Positions 52,560 to 55,179 of a stretch of 55,179 bases of DNA are shown piece after piece. The stretch is from Segatella paludivivens DSM 17968 = JCM 13650. Its GTDB lineage: Bacteria; Bacteroidota; Bacteroidia; Bacteroidales; Bacteroidaceae. The position numbers were made by a program, and so were the translations under genes. Location: assembly GCF_000373185.1 (NCBI RefSeq), contig NZ_KB890638.1, forward strand, positions 129,193 through 184,371. The letters run 5' to 3'. A model generated the notes under the pieces. It ran no database searches. It had not been told where the DNA came from and worked only from the letters and a program-made list of their open reading frames with translations. Each line of letters opens with the position of its first letter. Position 1 is the stretch's first letter.

Positions 52560-54017
52560 ATGAGTAATGTAGAATTAAAACCAGCTCATGTATTTGAGCA
52601 GTTCGCTGAAATTAACAAAATTCCACGCCCATCAAAGCATGAGGAAATGATGATTGAATATCTTAAGAAGTTTGGTACAAGCCATAATCTTGAGACAAAA
52701 GTTGACGAAACGGGTAATGTTCTTATACGTAAACCAGCAACAAAGGGATTTGAAAACCGTGCAACAACAATATTACAGAGCCACATGGATATGGTTTGCG
52801 ACAAACTTGTTGACGTGGACTTTGATTTCCATAAGGATGCCATACAAACATATGTTGACGGAGAATGGATGCACGCAAAGGGCACAACTCTTGGTGCTGA
52901 TGACGGTATTGGAGATGCAATTGAACTAGCTATCCTTGCCAGCGAAGATATAGAACACGGTCCTATAGAATGCGTTTTCACACGTGATGAAGAAACTGGA
53001 CTTACTGGAGCATTTGGCATGAAGTCTGATTTCATGAGCGGTAAATATCTTATAAACCTTGACTCAGAAGACGAGGGACAAATATTCGTAAGCTGTGCAG
53101 GAGGTATTAACACAACCGCTACATTTACATTCAAACGTGAGAAAGCACCTACAAACTACTTCTTTATGGAAGGTTCACTAAAAGGATTAAACGGAGGTCA
53201 TTCTGGTGACGACATAAATAAGAAGAGAGCAAACGCGATAAAGATCATGGCACGTTTCCTATATATGGAACAGGACAAGATTGAAGTTCGTCTTACACAA
53301 TGGAACTCTGGTAAAATGCACAACGCTATACCTCGTGATGGAAAAATAACATTTGCTGTTCCTACAGACAAGAAAGAAGAAGTTATGGCTGATTGGAATG
53401 TATTCGCAGCAGACGTTGAGGACGAATTCCACGTAACAGACCCAACTATGGTTTGGGACATGCATAGTACAGATGCACAAGATGTTTTACCAAAGGCTGC
53501 TTCACACAATGTAATTCTTGCTTTGCAAGCTTTAGACAATGGTCCGCTTACTAACTGCCAGGACGAGGCAATTGCATATATGGTTGAAACTTCAAGCAAT
53601 GTAGCTAGCGTACAGAGCGAAGAAGATAAGATTACTATTGTTTCAAGTCAGAGAAGTAATGTAATGAGCAATCTTCGCAACATGGCAAACGCGATAAAAG
53701 CCACATTCGAACTTGCTGGAGCAAAAGTTGAACAAAATGATGGTTATCCAGCATGGAAGATGAATCCAGAAAGTAAACTTGTGAAGATTACTGTTGAGGC
53801 ATACAAAAAGCTATTTGGAAAAGATCCTGTTGTAAAAGGTATTCACGCAGGATTGGAATGTGGACTATTCTCAGAGAAATATCCTAGCTTAGACATGGTT
53901 AGCTTTGGTCCTACATTACGTAATGTCCACACTCCAGACGAGTGCTTGTTCATTCCTACAGTACAAATGGTTTGGAATCATCTTTTGGAGATACTTAAAA
54001 ACATTCCACAGGAGTAA
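52560..54017 (+). CDS. pepD: Cytosol non-specific dipeptidase (aminoacyl-histidine dipeptidase, M20)
   Basis: Zn-dependent dipeptidase cleaving Xaa-His and other dipeptides. The 485 residues show QSHMDMVCDK (zinc His/Asp, about 73-82), GADDGIGDAIELAI (bridging Asp, about 117-130), FTRDEETGLTGAFGM (catalytic Glu, about 145-159), SEDEGQIFVSCAGG, GGHSGDDI and IHAGLECGLFSEKYP (about 440-454). Length equals that of E. coli PepD. Confidence 0.96.
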   Translation: MSNVELKPAHVFEQFAEINKIPRPSKHEEMMIEYLKKFGTSHNLETKVDETGNVLIRKPATKGFENRATTILQSHMDMVCDKLVDVDFDFHKDAIQTYVDGEWMHAKGTTLGADDGIGDAIELAILASEDIEHGPIECVFTRDEETGLTGAFGMKSDFMSGKYLINLDSEDEGQIFVSCAGGINTTATFTFKREKAPTNYFFMEGSLKGLNGGHSGDDINKKRANAIKIMARFLYMEQDKIEVRLTQWNSGKMHNAIPRDGKITFAVPTDKKEEVMADWNVFAADVEDEFHVTDPTMVWDMHSTDAQDVLPKAASHNVILALQALDNGPLTNCQDEAIAYMVETSSNVASVQSEEDKITIVSSQRSNVMSNLRNMANAIKATFELAGAKVEQNDGYPAWKMNPESKLVKITVEAYKKLFGKDPVVKGIHAGLECGLFSEKYPSLDMVSFGPTLRNVHTPDECLFIPTVQMVWNHLLEILKNIPQE

Positions 54018-54037
54018 ATCACTTACTATAATATAAA

Positions 54038-54072
54038 AAGGAAAGAGGCCTCATTTTTTGAGACCTCTTTTT
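54038..54072. terminator. Terminator between pepD and the ECF sigma gene
   Basis: AAAGAGGCCTCA and TGAGACCTCTTT pair with one mismatch, with T5 on the plus strand and A-rich bases before the stem. It serves the convergent genes. Confidence 0.88.
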
Positions 54073-54103
54073 AAAATGTACATATATATAAACTATGTTA
54101 GCA

Positions 54104-54631
54104 TTAGGCCAAAGCCTTGCGTATATATTCCCTAACCTCCTTACGTGCTGAACCAAGACGATGCTCAACACTTTTGTAATTCATATCTAATGTCTGAGAA
54201 ATTTCAGACACTTTCATACCATTATATATATTTAGACGATAAATCTTTTGTTGATGCTCAGACAAAGATGTTATACCGTGTTCCAAGATCTCATTGATCT
54301 CATTTACAGAGTAGACCGACATTGGATTATCTGAAGATACCCCAGCAAACATTCCTCCTGAATGCTTTACATAATGCTCATATTCGTCAACATACTTGCG
54401 ATGACGCCAATAATCATATATCAAGTTACGAGCTGTTGTGTAAACTAGACTTGGTAATGTAACAGGAGTGACCATGCTATCAATAGACATCAACTTTAAA
54501 AAGACATTCTGAACAATGTCCTCTGCGGTCTCACTATATAGCAAGCGTTTAGCAACAAAGGCTTTGAGCTCTTCGTAATGTTGAGAATAATATTCAGCGA
54601 TTATACTGAATTCGGCATTAGTATCTTTCAT
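54104..54631 (-). CDS. ECF-type RNA polymerase sigma factor
   Basis: The ATG at 54631 gives 175 residues starting MKDTNAEFSIIAEYYS; an upstream TTG at 54667 is less likely. Region 2 is at about 8-75 (SETAEDIVQNVFLKLMSI, LPSLVYTTARNLIYDYWR) and region 4 at about 110-165 (LSEHQQKIYRLNIYNGMKVSEISQTLDMNYKSVEHRLGSARKEVREYI). There is no anti-sigma gene next to it in the window. A TAtcTTTG box near 54663-54670 may be its promoter. Confidence 0.92.
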   Translation of the reverse strand: MKDTNAEFSIIAEYYSQHYEELKAFVAKRLLYSETAEDIVQNVFLKLMSIDSMVTPVTLPSLVYTTARNLIYDYWRHRKYVDEYEHYVKHSGGMFAGVSSDNPMSVYSVNEINEILEHGITSLSEHQQKIYRLNIYNGMKVSEISQTLDMNYKSVEHRLGSARKEVREYIRKALA

Positions 54632-54670
54632 AAATTCCAACCTATAAAATGGTTTTGATTTACGCAAAGA

Positions 54671-54892
54671 TAATACAAATATTTTGTCCCGTAAAACCTA
54701 AAAACATTAATTCTGTTTAAATGAAACATATTATTATGAAAACGATAACATTTTGTTACAACAGAAAAAGAATATGATATACCAGATAAAATGGCATGTA
54801 ACAAAAAATAAACAAATTGAGACAAATTGCAGACATTATCTGATATTTGCAAGAATTTTAAAACTCAAAAACAACACGCTCGAAATAATAAA
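54671..54892. other. Intergenic stretch before the insertion sequence
   Basis: AT-rich DNA between the sigma factor gene's promoter and the IS end. I see no supported gene. A TTG...TATTTG pair near 54822-54850 is badly spaced for a promoter. Confidence 0.4.
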
Positions 54893-55179
54893 AGGAGGAT
54901 GTCATTTCAACTGTGTCATGAGTTAATACAATAAAAAGTATTAATCGCTGTTTTTACAGTATAATAATGTTATCAAAATGACACAAGAAGAGTATTCTGA
55001 GATGTTATCTCAGGCAAAAGATCAGTTTAAGAGTGGCACCGCCTTGTTTGGTAAAGATGGTGCTTTTCACCGTGTATTGGAAGATTTTCTTAATGCCGCT
55101 CTTGAAGGAGAGTTGGATAATCATCTTGAGGCAACCAAGCCTTTGAATAAAACCAATCGTCGTAATGGGAAGATGTCCA
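54893..55179 (+). mobile_element. Left end of an IS256-family insertion sequence (cut by window end)
   Basis: The transposase starts at 54978. The left end is probably at about 54893-54925, where GGAGGATGTCATTTCAACTG and TGTGTCATGAG look like a terminal inverted repeat. The right end and target duplication lie outside the window, so the boundary is a guess. Confidence 0.6.
54978..55179 (+). CDS. IS256-family (mutator-type) transposase, partial
   Basis: DDE transposase; only the first 67 residues are in the window. It starts MTQEEYSEMLSQAKDQF, then GTALFGKDGAFHRVLEDFLN and AALEGELDNHL, the typical opening of IS256/MULE-type transposases, and NKTNRRNGKMS before the window ends. The frame is open and undamaged as far as seen. 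The catalytic residues lie beyond the end, so activity cannot be judged. Confidence 0.88.
   Translation, partial: MTQEEYSEMLSQAKDQFKSGTALFGKDGAFHRVLEDFLNAALEGELDNHLEATKPLNKTNRRNGKMS

Overview
The window looks like a chromosomal segment of a low-GC Bacteroidales bacterium, most likely of the Prevotella group. The evidence is: many promoters of the Bacteroidetes type (TTG or TTTG, 19-20 bases, then TAnnTTTG); start codons preceded by A-rich rather than strong Shine-Dalgarno leaders; a NigD-like lipoprotein; GH51 and patatin-barrel secreted proteins; and gene orders typical of this order (ilvD-ilvB-ilvN-acyl-ACP thioesterase-ilvC, ffh-folD, and pheA-aminotransferase-DAHP synthase/chorismate mutase-tyrA). 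Most of the window is housekeeping. The species is inferred, not proven.

Layout. 1-759: non-coding repeat copy A and the ilvC terminator. 760-6950: branched-chain amino acid genes on the minus strand. 7066-8200: an OmpA-family protein. 8388-11342: cobUTSC, late cobalamin assembly, plus strand. 11349-13922: a secreted GH51 arabinofuranosidase. 14025-16270: ffh-folD. 16475-21528: an aromatic amino acid operon, minus strand, preceded by a Phe/Tyr-rich leader peptide and an attenuator. 21573-24026: a TPR protein and two exported proteins of unknown role. 24023-27168: a copper cluster (copA, copZ, and an HMA-AraC hybrid regulator) around tRNA-Val and tRNA-Tyr. 27165-28496: a MATE exporter. 28998-32526: a divergent UDP-GlcNAc 2-epimerase homologue, a stomatin/NfeD pair and an M48 lipoprotein. 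32692-32914: a probable small RNA gene. 32962-34684: a HAD hydrolase and a flavinylated NosR-type membrane protein. 34685-35922: non-coding, holding repeat copy B inside a larger inverted-repeat-bounded segment. 35923-36824: a two-ORF lysine exporter. 37064-39551: NigD, ECF sigma factor and a barrel protein. 39592-43434: a patatin/barrel protein and pabB-pabC. 43449-49263: glgB with an esterase, a membrane protein, YhcH and a MORN protein. 49373-54631: kdsB, DUF2461, nth, OmpH-like, pepD and an ECF sigma factor. 54893-55179: the start of an IS256-family insertion sequence.

The most interesting signals are: (1) the pheA leader, where an ORF with FYYFYFYF codons lies between a good promoter and a terminator that has a competing nested antiterminator; (2) a dispersed non-coding repeat of about 0.5 kb in two copies, each with tandem quasi-palindromic 22-24 base units, one copy inside 17-base inverted repeats; (3) a Cu+ P-type ATPase that has lost nearly its whole nucleotide-binding domain in frame; (4) an HMA-AraC hybrid regulator beside it; (5) a promoter-to-terminator small RNA with internal complementarity; and (6) a symmetric bidirectional promoter in which the -33 and -7 boxes of the two strands overlap. 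All pairings, motif calls and promoter calls were made by eye.
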